Of a stretch of 64,000 nt of DNA, positions 52,664 to 61,088 are shown in pieces. Origin of the DNA: an uncultured Stomatobaculum sp. (lineage in GTDB: Bacteria; Bacillota; Clostridia; Lachnospirales; Lachnospiraceae); NCBI RefSeq assembly GCF_937924975.1, contig NZ_CALEYG010000033.1:7172-71171 (forward strand), in the 5' to 3' direction. Both the position numbers and the translations under genes were made by a program. How positions within the stretch are numbered: position 1 is the first letter of the stretch; each line of letters opens with the position of its first letter. The notes under the pieces are model-generated. The model saw only the letters and a program-made list of their open reading frames with translations. It made no database searches and was not told where the DNA came from.

Positions 52664-53308
52664 TCAGTAACCGAGTTTGCGAAGCCAGTCCTCGCTGATC
52701 CGGTTCTTTGCGTCTGCGCCGCCCTCTCCTGCGAGGGAGAGGGCGCGCAGCACATATTTGCCGAGCAGGTCGGTCTCGAGGTTCAGCATGTCACCCGGCC
52801 GTTTTGCGGCGAGGGTTGTGACTGCGGCTGTGTGCGGAATCACGGAGACCGAAAATCGGTCCTTGTCGACGGAGACTACCGTCAGGCTGATGCCGTCGAT
52901 TGCGACGGACCCTTTTTCGACGACGCCCTGTAAGATAGCGGGGACTGCGCGAATCGAAAAGAGCAGGGCGTTATTCTCGCAGTGGATGCCGAGCAGTTCG
53001 CCGGTGCCGTCGATGTGGCCGCTCACAAAGTGCCCGCCGAGGCGCCCGTTGACCGGGAGCGCGCGCTCCAGATTGACCTGACTTTTTGCGCGAAGCATAC
53101 CGAGATTCGAGCGCCGCAGCGTCTCCGGCATGACATCTGCCGTAAAAGACTGCGCGGTGAAAGAGACGACGGTGAGACAGACGCCGTTGACTGCGATGCT
53201 GTCTCCCATAGAGAGGCCTTCAAGCACCGTTTGAGCGGCGATGGTGAGCTGATGCTTTTCGGAAAAGTTGAGAAGCGTGCCGCGCTCCTCAATGAGGCCG
53301 GTAAACAT
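52664..53308 (-). CDS. ribE: Riboflavin synthase alpha subunit
   Basis: A 214-residue protein with two tandem lumazine-binding barrels, catalysing the last step to riboflavin. It begins MFTGLIEERG. Each half carries MGDSIAVNGVCLTV-like or GSVAIDGISLTV-like strands and an HFVSGHIDG motif. The start at 53308 has GAAGGAGA upstream. It begins 2 bp after the ribD stop. Confidence 0.95.
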   Translation of the reverse strand: MFTGLIEERGTLLNFSEKHQLTIAAQTVLEGLSMGDSIAVNGVCLTVVSFTAQSFTADVMPETLRRSNLGMLRAKSQVNLERALPVNGRLGGHFVSGHIDGTGELLGIHCENNALLFSIRAVPAILQGVVEKGSVAIDGISLTVVSVDKDRFSVSVIPHTAAVTTLAAKRPGDMLNLETDLLGKYVLRALSLAGEGGADAKNRISEDWLRKLGY

Positions 53309-53310
53309 AA

Positions 53311-54393
53311 TCAGAGATCTCCTTCGATGCACACATCGGCGCCAATAGAGCGGATGTGCAGATTTTTGAGGGCAAACGCATCCGGTGGGTACGGCACGCC
53401 GCTTCCGCCGAGCGCCGAGGGGGCGGTTTTCCCGCCGAAGAGTTTCGGGGCGATATAGGCCTGTACGCGCTGCACGAGACCGGCGCTGAGCAGTGCCCAG
53501 CCGAGTTCCGCGCCTCCCTCGACCAGCACCTCGTTGATGCCGCGCGCGCCGAGCGCTGTGAGCAGGGCGCGGAGGTCAACGCGCTTGCCGGGAAAGGTGA
53601 GGACTTCACAGCCGGCGGCAAGATAGGCTTTGTGGCGGGCCGTATCGCTCACGCAGCAGGCGAGCAAGGTCGGGACTTCTTTGGCGGTCTTTACGAGGGC
53701 ACTGTCAAGCGGTGTCCGGAGACCGGAGTCACAGATCACACGGAGCGGATTTCGCCCGCCCGGAATGCGGCAGGTCAAGAGAGGGTCGTCCTGCAGTACG
53801 GTATTGATGCCGACCATCACGGCGCCCACCGCAGCGCGGGTCCGGTGCACCTCTGCGCGCGCGGCCTCGCCGGTAATCCAGCGGGACGCGCCGGAGGCAC
53901 AGGCGGTTTTGCCGTCGAGTGTCATCGCGTATTTCAGAACGACAAAGGGGAGGCCGGTTCTGATATGGTGAAAAAAGGGAGCGTTCAGCGCATCGCACGC
54001 GGATTCCGACACATGTTCCGTGACGGCGATACCGCCCTGCCGGAGCGCGGTAATGCCCTTGCCTGCGACCAGCGGGTTCGGGTCGCTGCTTCCCACAAAC
54101 ACCGCGCGGATGCCGGCAGCGAGAATCGCCTCGGTGCAGGGGGGCTGCTTGCCGGTATGACAGCAGGGTTCCAGTGTCACATAGAGTGCGGCACCCGTCG
54201 GAGAGAGGCCGCGCTGAAGGCAGTCTTCGAGCGCGGCGCGCTCGGCGTGCAGGCCGCCGTAGACGGCGTGATAGCCCTCGCCGATGATTTCGCCGTCTCG
54301 TACGAGGACTGCGCCGACCAGCGGATTCGGCGCGGTGTGACCGCGGCCGCGCTCTGCGAGCGAAATGGCGCGGCGCATAAAAGTTTCGTGCAT
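53311..54393 (-). CDS. ribD: Bifunctional riboflavin deaminase/reductase RibD
   Basis: A 360-residue fusion. The N-terminal deaminase has the zinc motif HAERAALEDC with EPCCHTGKQPPC. The C-terminal reductase begins near residue 145 (LPFVVLKYAMTLDGKTACASGASRWITG) and includes VLVEGGAELGWALL. The start at 54393 has AAAGGAGGT upstream. It is controlled by the FMN riboswitch at 54504-54612. Confidence 0.95.
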   Translation of the reverse strand: MHETFMRRAISLAERGRGHTAPNPLVGAVLVRDGEIIGEGYHAVYGGLHAERAALEDCLQRGLSPTGAALYVTLEPCCHTGKQPPCTEAILAAGIRAVFVGSSDPNPLVAGKGITALRQGGIAVTEHVSESACDALNAPFFHHIRTGLPFVVLKYAMTLDGKTACASGASRWITGEAARAEVHRTRAAVGAVMVGINTVLQDDPLLTCRIPGGRNPLRVICDSGLRTPLDSALVKTAKEVPTLLACCVSDTARHKAYLAAGCEVLTFPGKRVDLRALLTALGARGINEVLVEGGAELGWALLSAGLVQRVQAYIAPKLFGGKTAPSALGGSGVPYPPDAFALKNLHIRSIGADVCIEGDL

Positions 54394-54411
54394 GAGACCT
54401 CCTTTCGGCAA

Positions 54412-54478
54412 TGAAAAAAGCCCCGGCGTAAAGCTCGGGGCAAGTAGAAAAAAGCCCTTGGAATTTCCATTCCAAGGG
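54412..54478 (-). terminator. Two tandem hairpins with T-runs between FMN riboswitch and ribD
   Basis: In the minus direction, the first hairpin is CCCTTGGAAT / ATTCCAAGGG (54455-54478) followed by a T-rich run. The second is GCCCCG / CGGGGC (54420-54441) followed by a seven- or eight-T run that ends about 10 bases before the ribD ribosome site. The first is the likely riboswitch-controlled terminator; the second could add a further stop. Confidence 0.85.
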
Positions 54479-54503
54479 ACTTTTGACTATGGAGGGTGCG
54501 TTG

Positions 54504-54612
54504 CTTCTTCCATCCAGACTATACTGTCGGCTCCGGAATCTGACCGGATCATGCCTTTCGGCTCGCGGGCTGTACCGCCGGTAGGGACTTTCACCCTGCC
54601 CTGAAGACTACA
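54504..54612 (-). ncRNA. FMN riboswitch (RFN element)
   Basis: In the minus direction the conserved RFN segments occur in order: CTTCAGGGCAGGGTGAAAGT, CCCTACCGGCGGTA, AGCCCGCGAGCC, GATCCGGTCAGATTCCGG and GCCGACAGTATAGTCTGGAT, ending GGAAGAAG. Bound FMN is known to favour terminator formation and switch the rib operon off. Confidence 0.97.
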
Positions 54613-54642
54613 GGCTCAGTATAGAATAGCAGAGCAGTTCTG

Positions 54643-55338
54643 TCAAGATTCGCGATACTTGGCCATCATACTTTTGAAGAGCTCGGCGGTGGAGGGCGGT
54701 GTGAAGGTGATCGCATTGGCGCCGGCCGCGATGGTTGCCTGAATGCTCTCTTCGGTATTGCCGCCGCTCGCAATGATCTGGACTTCCGGAAAATCGCGGC
54801 GGATTTTCTGTACCAGCGCCGCGGTGCCGGGACCTGCCGCGACATTCAGGATACTCGCGCCGCTTGCAAGGCGCGCGGCGATATTGGTCTCTTCGCTGAT
54901 GACCGTGATGATGACCGGAATATCCACGACCTTGGTCACGGCGAGGAGGTTTAAGTCGCTGATCGGCGCATTCAGGACGATGCCCATGGCACCCTGGCCC
55001 TCGGCATCCTGTGCGAGCGAGAGCGTGCGAAGTCCCTTCGTCGTGCCGCCGCCGCAGCCGCAGAAGACGGGGATATAGGAGCCGTTGATCAGTGCGTGAC
55101 TGATGGCCGACTGCGGGGTAAACGGGTAGACCGCGAAGACCGCATCGGCGTCACAGTTCCGGATAATCGCGAGATCGGTCGTGAAGACCAGGGACTTGAT
55201 GCGCCGCCCGTTGACCACGATGCCGCTTGCCTGATAACAGGAGAGAGGCAGTTGTTCAAACCAAAAAGTTTCTTTCTTTATAAGGCTGTCGCTGAAAAAA
55301 GACAAGCGGATTTCCGGTTTACACTTTTCTGTTTGCAA
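54643..55338 (-). CDS. TIM-barrel-like phosphate-binding protein, function unclear
   Basis: A 231-residue protein in a beta/alpha-barrel style. LAIIRNCDADAVFAVYPFTPQ, VFCGCGGGTTKG and IIASGGNTEESIQATIAAGANAITFTPP suggest a barrel with a C-terminal phosphate-binding GG loop. Related Clostridia proteins are labelled hydrolase or TIM barrel without proof. The chosen TTG at 55338 has no ribosome site, so the true start may lie at another codon up to residue 40. It ends just before the riboflavin leader. Confidence 0.6.
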   Translation of the reverse strand: MQTEKCKPEIRLSFFSDSLIKKETFWFEQLPLSCYQASGIVVNGRRIKSLVFTTDLAIIRNCDADAVFAVYPFTPQSAISHALINGSYIPVFCGCGGGTTKGLRTLSLAQDAEGQGAMGIVLNAPISDLNLLAVTKVVDIPVIITVISEETNIAARLASGASILNVAAGPGTAALVQKIRRDFPEVQIIASGGNTEESIQATIAAGANAITFTPPSTAELFKSMMAKYRES

Positions 55339-55395
55339 AAAAAGTTTTATGATAAGGAAATCTTAAGGCAAGCAAGGTAAAGGAAGAATCGGAAC

Positions 55396-56028
55396 ATGAG
55401 ATTGATGCGACAATTCGGCATTATCGCGGGCATGACTTGTGTCGGCGAGTTAATGCATTATTTTATACCGCTGCCGGTGCCCGGCAGTATCTACGGCCTG
55501 GCGCTCATGATGATTGCGCTGATGACAGGGATGATAAAGCTGGAGAGTGTGCTCGAGACCTCGCAGTTTCTGATTGATGCGATGCCGCTCATGTTCATTC
55601 CGGCCGGTGTGGGACTCATGACAGCCTGGGGGCAGCTCCGGACCATCATTCTGCCGGTCACCGTCGTGACCTTTGTTTCGACCGTCCTGGTCATGGGTAT
55701 CACAGGGCGCGTGACCGAAATTCTGCTCGCCGTGACGGCGCGCGGACGGGCAAAAGGCGAGACAGCTTCTCAGGAATTAAAGGAAGAGGTTCTCGCCGAG
55801 GAAAATGTAATCGCCGAAGAGCTGCGGGAAGCGGCAAAACACGAGACGGAAAAAATCAAGCACCTGTTGCACGGCGAGGTGACCAAGAGCGAAGAGACAG
55901 AGGCAACGGGCGGCGCCGCACGGTCAGAGTCTGCCGCAGCGGGAGAGACAGCGAAAACGGAACGCACTGCCGCTGCGGAAGCGGCAGCGCACGGGAAGAA
56001 AAGGAGGAAGCATCATGGGCATGGATGA
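55396..56028 (+). CDS. lrgA: LrgA/CidA-family membrane protein with unusual charged tail
   Basis: A 210-residue protein. The first 115 residues are the LrgA/CidA holin-like membrane domain (GELMHYFIPLPVPGSIYGLALM, FIPAGVGLM). The family is about 110-150 residues. Here some 90 residues follow that are Glu/Ala-rich, then end in HGKKRRKHHGHG, a basic, His-rich end. The tail should face the cytoplasm. It overlaps lrgB by 14 bases. Family members influence murein hydrolase activity and, in some species, pyruvate uptake. Confidence 0.88.
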   Translation: MRLMRQFGIIAGMTCVGELMHYFIPLPVPGSIYGLALMMIALMTGMIKLESVLETSQFLIDAMPLMFIPAGVGLMTAWGQLRTIILPVTVVTFVSTVLVMGITGRVTEILLAVTARGRAKGETASQELKEEVLAEENVIAEELREAAKHETEKIKHLLHGEVTKSEETEATGGAARSESAAAGETAKTERTAAAEAAAHGKKRRKHHGHG

Positions 56029-56725
56029 GGCGATGAATGAAGTGATTCGAAACTCGACCATCATAGGCATCGTCATCAGTCTGCTCGCCTTTGATATCGG
56101 CAGCGTACTGCGCGCCAAGACGGGGCTTGCGGTGCTGAATCCGCTGCTGATCTCGATTATTCTGGTCATCGGCTTCATGGTTGCGTTTAACATTGACTAC
56201 GGAAGCTACATCCGGAGCGCGCGTTATCTCAGCTACCTTCTGACGCCGGCGACGGTGGCGCTCGCCGTGCCGCTCTACCAGCAGCTGCAACTTCTGAAGG
56301 ACAATCTGCTTGCGGTCGTGCTCGGCGTCCTGGCAGGTGTGCTCACAAGCCTCGGTTCGATTCTCGTGCTCTGCGCGCTGTTTCATATGAACCATGTGGA
56401 GTATATCACGCTGTTGCCGAAGTCCATCACGACGGCAATCGGTATGAGCGTAGTTGAGGAGCTCGGCGGCTATACGACCATCACCGTGGCTTCGATTATT
56501 GTGACCGGTATTCTCGGCAATGTGCTTGCCGACCCGATTTGTCATCTGTTCGCGATTCACAGCCCGATTGCCAAGGGACTCGCGCTCGGCACTTCGGCAC
56601 ATGCAATCGGCACCTCGAAGGCAATGCAAATCGGTGAAATCGAGGGTGCCATGGCAGGACTCGCGATTGTAGTCAGCGGTATCATGACCGTGGTCGGCGC
56701 TTCAATCTTTGCCACGTTCCGCTGA
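56015..56725 (+). CDS. lrgB: LrgB-family membrane protein
   Basis: A 236-residue membrane protein of the LrgB/CidB family. Its several helices include LLISIILVIGFMVAFNIDY and GVLAGVLTSLGSILVLCALF. The motifs PKSITTAIGMSVVEELGG and GTSAHAIGTSKAMQIGEIEGAMAGLAI are typical. It is translated together with LrgA. No LytSR two-component pair is in the window. Confidence 0.93.
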   Translation: MGMDEAMNEVIRNSTIIGIVISLLAFDIGSVLRAKTGLAVLNPLLISIILVIGFMVAFNIDYGSYIRSARYLSYLLTPATVALAVPLYQQLQLLKDNLLAVVLGVLAGVLTSLGSILVLCALFHMNHVEYITLLPKSITTAIGMSVVEELGGYTTITVASIIVTGILGNVLADPICHLFAIHSPIAKGLALGTSAHAIGTSKAMQIGEIEGAMAGLAIVVSGIMTVVGASIFATFR

Positions 56726-56749
56726 GACAGCGCAAACACTGCCGCAGGT

Positions 56750-57754
56750 TTAATGCAAGGCAGCGGCCATTTCATAGAGAGGTCCGCTTTCATAGGCGGG
56801 AAGCAAAGCGCAGGCATAGTCCCGCGCTTTTTCTGTTTCCGGGGGAAGTTCCAGCGTTTCGGTTTTTTCGAGCAGCTGCGCGCGACCGCTCTGCCGGAGA
56901 TACTCCCGGAAAGAGTTGAGTTTCAGCGCAGAGAGCGGGTCGGAGAGCACGGGCATGAAGATGCGGTCACAGAGTTCCAGGAGCTCGAGTGCGCGGCGAC
57001 CGAAGGCGCCGAAATCCAGAACCATGCTGCGGTAGCCGCTCTCCCGCGCGATGCGCTGCAAGAGGGCAGCGAATTCTTCCGGGGGGAGCAGAGACAAATC
57101 TTCCGCACAGCGCACCGGCGGCAGCAGATCCAGCGCGCCGAAGACGGAGAGTTTGCTCTGTAAAACGGGCCAGCTGTAGCGACCGCTGCTGTGGGCAAAT
57201 AAAAGTTCCGAGAGACTTTCGGCGGCATCCGGCGCAATTTGCGCATAGACGCCGGCGTAGTCTTCGAGCGAGAAAAGCAGGGTCTTGCCCTGTGCGGCGC
57301 GCGCGAGTCCGAGGGAGAGGGCGAAGGTGGTCTTGCCGCAGCGGTGAACGGGAGAGTAGATGCCCAGGATTTCGCAGTCGCCGCGCTGAACCGGGGAGAG
57401 AGCTCCCGGTCTTGCGGTTGCATAGAGTTGCATGACGCGGCGCGCAAGGGCGTCGGCTGGGCGATAAGAAAAGACAGCGGGAACCGGGAGCGCATTTTGA
57501 CAGCGCTCGCTGACAAAGCCGTCTTCGCTCAGCAGGATGGCCATGCTTTGGCCGAGCAGGCCCTGCATTTCTTCGGCAAAGTGCTCGGAAAACAGCAGTA
57601 ACTCCACATCGGCACGCGTGCGAAAGGCGCGGAACGCTTCGAGTGCGGAGAAGGCGTAGACGGGAAGGCCGAGACTCTTTCGCTGGTTCCAGAAGTCGGC
57701 AAGGCGTCCGGCGTAGTCGGCGTCGGGGTGTAAAAGAACGGCACAGCGTCGCAT
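56750..57754 (-). CDS. TadZ/CpaE-like ATPase of the Tad pilus
   Basis: A 334-residue ParA/MinD-type protein. An N-terminal receiver-like part (CAVLLHPDADYAGRL) is followed by a P-loop VHRCGKTTFALSLG at about residue 139, a weak version of the deviant Walker A. YRSMVLDFGAFGRRALEL is the Walker B region. TadZ proteins place Tad machines at the cell. AAAGGAGG precedes the ATG. It lies 23 bp after the prepilin peptidase. Confidence 0.78.
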   Translation of the reverse strand: MRRCAVLLHPDADYAGRLADFWNQRKSLGLPVYAFSALEAFRAFRTRADVELLLFSEHFAEEMQGLLGQSMAILLSEDGFVSERCQNALPVPAVFSYRPADALARRVMQLYATARPGALSPVQRGDCEILGIYSPVHRCGKTTFALSLGLARAAQGKTLLFSLEDYAGVYAQIAPDAAESLSELLFAHSSGRYSWPVLQSKLSVFGALDLLPPVRCAEDLSLLPPEEFAALLQRIARESGYRSMVLDFGAFGRRALELLELCDRIFMPVLSDPLSALKLNSFREYLRQSGRAQLLEKTETLELPPETEKARDYACALLPAYESGPLYEMAAALH

Positions 57755-57777
57755 GAGAAAAACCTCCTTTGGGGGTG

Positions 57778-58200
57778 TCAGAAGAAAAGGGTGTGAAGAA
57801 GCGGGGTTTCGGAGAGCAGCTTTAGGAGCGCAAAGCCGACAAAGAAAAAGGGGGCAAGCGGCAGCTGTTCACAGCGCCGATCGGCGAGCAGCAGCCAGAG
57901 CGCCGGCAGAGTGGCGGCGAGGAGGCTCAGAAAAAAGAAGCCTAGAAAAGCGGAGAGCCCCAGATAGGCGCAGCAGAGACCGAGGAGCTTGACATCGCCC
58001 GCGCCGAGGAGATGCAGGCGGAACCAGGGATAAAAGAGAAGGGCAGCGAGGCAGAGGCGGAGCAGGAAGTGCGGATTCTGTGTCGCCATACCCGGGAGCA
58101 GGGCCAACAGGAGAAGGCGGTTTGGAATACGGCGTTCTTTCAAATCCGAAATCGAGAATAGTGGCAAAAAGAGGGCGAGCGGAGAGAGTTGTAAAAGCAT
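57778..58200 (-). CDS. A24 prepilin peptidase (TadV/CpaA-like)
   Basis: A 140-residue integral membrane aspartic protease. The two catalytic Asp motifs are ISDLKERRIPN near residue 19 and GAGDVKLLG near residue 68 (GxGD). Several Leu-rich helices span the membrane. Its length matches the short TadV type. AAAGGAGG precedes the ATG. It would cut leader peptides of the pilins encoded further along. Confidence 0.9.
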   Translation of the reverse strand: MLLQLSPLALFLPLFSISDLKERRIPNRLLLLALLPGMATQNPHFLLRLCLAALLFYPWFRLHLLGAGDVKLLGLCCAYLGLSAFLGFFFLSLLAATLPALWLLLADRRCEQLPLAPFFFVGFALLKLLSETPLLHTLFF

Positions 58201-58220
58201 AAAATCCTCCTTTTATTGCT

Positions 58221-58249
58221 TTGTCAAATGTCGGAAAAAAAGCTATACT
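58221..58249 (+). promoter_or_regulatory. glgB promoter
   Basis: TTGTCA (58221-58226), a 17-bp spacer and TATACT (58244-58249), 36 bp before the glgB ATG. Confidence 0.85.
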
Positions 58250-58284
58250 TGTAGCATAAAAAACAATCGTTGCGCGGAGGGAGT

Positions 58285-60402
58285 ATGGCAGAAGTCAACA
58301 GAGGTATGGGTGTCATCACAGAGACGGATTGTTATCTGTTCGGGCAGGGAACGCACTACGAGATTTATAAGAAGCTCGGTGCACATCCCATGACGCGGGA
58401 CGGCGTAGCAGGGTATTACTTTGCGGTCTGGGCGCCGCACGCGCGCGCGGTGAGCGTGGTCGGCGAGTTCAACGACTGGCAGGCAGAGGCAAACCCGTGT
58501 GCGGAAATTTTTGAGGGCGGCATCTGGGAGTGCTTTATCCCGGGACTTCATGCGGGCATGCTCTATAAGTTTGCCCTGCGGAGTGCGGCGGGAGAACTCT
58601 TATTTAAGGCGGACCCCTATGCGCGGAGCGCGGAATTCCGCCCGGGAACGGCGTCGAAACTTGCGGACGAACCCTGGGAATACGCTTGGAAGGACGACGC
58701 GTGGATGCAGCAGAGGGCAAAGCAGAATCCACGGCAGGAAGCGATCAGTATCTACGAGTGTCACCTCGGTTCCTGGCGGCGGGGCGATGAAAACGAGCGG
58801 GACGGTTTTCTCTCCTATGAGACCCTGGCGCGGGAACTTTCGGCCTATGTCAAGGACATGGGCTATACCCATGTGGAACTCATGGGCATTGCGGAGTACC
58901 CGTTTGATGGGAGCTGGGGTTATCAGGTGACCGGTTACTATGCGCCGACTTCCCGCTACGGGAGCCCGGCGGAATTTCAGGCCTTTGTCGATACGCTGCA
59001 TGTAGCAGGCATCGGTGTGATTCTCGACTGGGTTCCGGCGCATTTCCCGCGCGATGCCTTCGGCCTTGCGGATTTCGACGGACAGGCGCTCTATGAATAT
59101 GCGGATACCAGAAAGGGAGAGCATCCCGACTGGGGCACCAAGGTCTTTGACTACAGCAAGACGGAGGTCAAGAACTTCCTGATTGCGAACGCGCTCTACT
59201 GGATGAACGAGTACCATGTGGACGGACTCCGCGTGGATGCCGTCGCGTCTATGCTCTATCTGGACTACGGTCGCCGGGACGGACAGTGGTGCCCGAACCA
59301 ATACGGCGGCAACGAAAATCTGGAGGCGATAGAGTTCTTCAAGCACTTAAACTCTGTGATTGCCGGTCGCAAGGACGGCAGCATGATCATCGCGGAGGAG
59401 AGCACGGCTTGGCCGCTGGTCACCCACAGTCCCGAGGAAAACGGGCTCGGCTTCACCTTCAAGTGGAACATGGGCTGGATGCACGACTTCCTCGAGTACA
59501 TGAAGTTGGATCCCTACTTCCGGCGCGATAACCACAACAAGATGACCTTCGGCCTCACCTATTTCACGAGCGAGAACTATGTGCTTGTGCTCTCGCACGA
59601 TGAGGTGGTGCATCTCAAGTGCTCGATGATCAATAAGATGCCGGGCATCTACGAGGACAAGTTCTCGAATCTGAAGTGCGGCTACAGCTATATGATCGGT
59701 CACCCGGGCAAAAAGCTGCTCTTTATGGGACAGGAGTTTGCGCAGTGGCACGAGTGGGATGAGAAGGTCTCGCTGAACTGGGAGCTGTTAAACGAGGCGC
59801 CACACCGGGATATACAGAACTTTGTGCGGGGGCTCCTGCAGCTGTACCGCTCGCATCCGGCGCTGTACCGTCTGGACAACGACTGGCAGGGCTTTGAGTG
59901 GATCAATGCGGACGATGCGGACCGTTCGATCTTCTCTTTCCTCCGCCGAGATGAGAGTCGGAAAAAGTCGCTGCTCTTTGTGATTAACTTCACGCCGGTT
60001 GCGCGCGAGGACTATCGTGTCGGCGTGCCGCACGCAGGAAGTTACCGGCTGATTCTGGATGAGCACGAGGGGCTCTATACGCTTCAGAAGAAGCGCGCGG
60101 TCTCCTATCGCGCAAAACCGGGTGAGTGCGACCAGAGACCGTTCTATCTGGAGGCGCCGCTGCCGGCGTACGGTGTGCGGATTTTCGAGTTTGATGAGAC
60201 GAAGAAACCGGCGGCGAAGAAACCGGTGGGAAGTAAGAAAGCCGCGACCGAGAAGGTGACGGGAGCAAAGAAAACGGCGGCTAAGAAGGCAACGGGGACA
60301 AAGAAACCGGCAACCGAGAAAGCGGCAAGGAAGAAAACCGCGGCGAAGAAGACTCAGGGTTCGCGGAGTGCCTCCAAGAAGACGGCATCTTCCGCGGAGT
60401 GA
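58285..60402 (+). CDS. glgB: 1,4-alpha-glucan branching enzyme with histone-H1-like tail
   Basis: A 705-residue GH13 branching enzyme that adds alpha-1,6 branches to glycogen. The N-terminal CBM48-type domain includes YYFAVWAPHARAVSVVGEFNDW. Catalytic motifs are DWVPAHFPRD, GLRVDAVASMLYLDY (nucleophile Asp), IAEESTAWP (acid/base Glu) and LSHDEVVH. Residues about 640-705 are a low-complexity Lys/Ala/Thr/Pro tail with repeated KKPAAKK- and KKTAAKK-type units, like bacterial histone-H1-like proteins. The ATG at 58285 has GGAGGG upstream. The 3' end overlaps the convergent DUF6382 gene by 49 bp. Confidence 0.95.
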   Translation: MAEVNRGMGVITETDCYLFGQGTHYEIYKKLGAHPMTRDGVAGYYFAVWAPHARAVSVVGEFNDWQAEANPCAEIFEGGIWECFIPGLHAGMLYKFALRSAAGELLFKADPYARSAEFRPGTASKLADEPWEYAWKDDAWMQQRAKQNPRQEAISIYECHLGSWRRGDENERDGFLSYETLARELSAYVKDMGYTHVELMGIAEYPFDGSWGYQVTGYYAPTSRYGSPAEFQAFVDTLHVAGIGVILDWVPAHFPRDAFGLADFDGQALYEYADTRKGEHPDWGTKVFDYSKTEVKNFLIANALYWMNEYHVDGLRVDAVASMLYLDYGRRDGQWCPNQYGGNENLEAIEFFKHLNSVIAGRKDGSMIIAEESTAWPLVTHSPEENGLGFTFKWNMGWMHDFLEYMKLDPYFRRDNHNKMTFGLTYFTSENYVLVLSHDEVVHLKCSMINKMPGIYEDKFSNLKCGYSYMIGHPGKKLLFMGQEFAQWHEWDEKVSLNWELLNEAPHRDIQNFVRGLLQLYRSHPALYRLDNDWQGFEWINADDADRSIFSFLRRDESRKKSLLFVINFTPVAREDYRVGVPHAGSYRLILDEHEGLYTLQKKRAVSYRAKPGECDQRPFYLEAPLPAYGVRIFEFDETKKPAAKKPVGSKKAATEKVTGAKKTAAKKATGTKKPATEKAARKKTAAKKTQGSRSASKKTASSAE

Positions 60403-61088
60403 TTCGGTTCTTCCGTGCGGTGAAAGAGGCGGCGGAGCAATCCGCCGCTCTTTTTTTGCGGAAGTTCCTCGGCACTGACCTCCCGGACTTCGCTGACGAG
60501 GGGATCAAGCGGCGGCGCGGCATCGGCAGCAGGGTCTGCCGCGCGCGGCGTTGTCTCTGCGGCAGTCAGAATGCGCTCCAGATAGTCGAGAGAGTGCGGA
60601 TGTGAGAGACTTTCCTGATAGAGGCGGTAGGCGAGCACCATGTGTCGCTCTTCATTCTGATCGGTCAGCGCGAGGAGCGCATGTAAAAAGGCGGAGAGAC
60701 TGCCCGCAAAGGCTGCATGTTGTCCCGGGTGATAGAGAAAGCAGGGGGCGCGGCTCTGCGGATCCAGGTAAATCGCGTCGGCATCGAGGACCAGGCCGTC
60801 CGGAGACAGGAGATAGGCCGGGAGACGGGAGAGCGCCTGAAGAAGATAGAGCAACAGGCGGCGAAGATCTTCGGCGCGAAGCTTTTGCTCGGCTGCGGCG
60901 TCGGAGAGAGAGAGAAGGCCGGTCACATCGTAGGAGAGTGTCTCGGGCAGTGCCTCACTGTCGGGGCGGAGCGGCAGAAAACCGGGAATGCGGTTTTCTT
61001 CGAGCATGCGGCGTGGAAAGCCGGATGCATCGGCGGGGGAGAGAGGAAGTTCGAGGGTGCTGTGTGTCGCACTATGAACCGGTTTCAT
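60354..61088 (-). CDS. DUF6382-like protein of the Tad locus
   Basis: A 244-residue protein. A soluble helical domain (FLPLRPDSEALPETLSYDVTGLLSL, and LLLYLLQALSRLPAYLLSPDGLVLDADAIYLDP) resembles DUF6382, which occurs in Firmicutes Tad gene clusters, often with FHA domains. No FHA domain is present here. The last 50 residues are Pro/Glu-rich and then basic. AAAGGAGGT precedes the ATG at 61088, which overlaps the previous stop by one base. Confidence 0.6.
   Translation of the reverse strand: MKPVHSATHSTLELPLSPADASGFPRRMLEENRIPGFLPLRPDSEALPETLSYDVTGLLSLSDAAAEQKLRAEDLRRLLLYLLQALSRLPAYLLSPDGLVLDADAIYLDPQSRAPCFLYHPGQHAAFAGSLSAFLHALLALTDQNEERHMVLAYRLYQESLSHPHSLDYLERILTAAETTPRAADPAADAAPPLDPLVSEVREVSAEELPQKKSGGLLRRLFHRTEEPNHSAEDAVFLEALREP

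Noticed and set aside
53356..54414. 352-codon open frame on the plus strand opposite ribD
   Set aside because: Antisense shadow of a GC-rich gene, with no ribosome site or recognisable domain.
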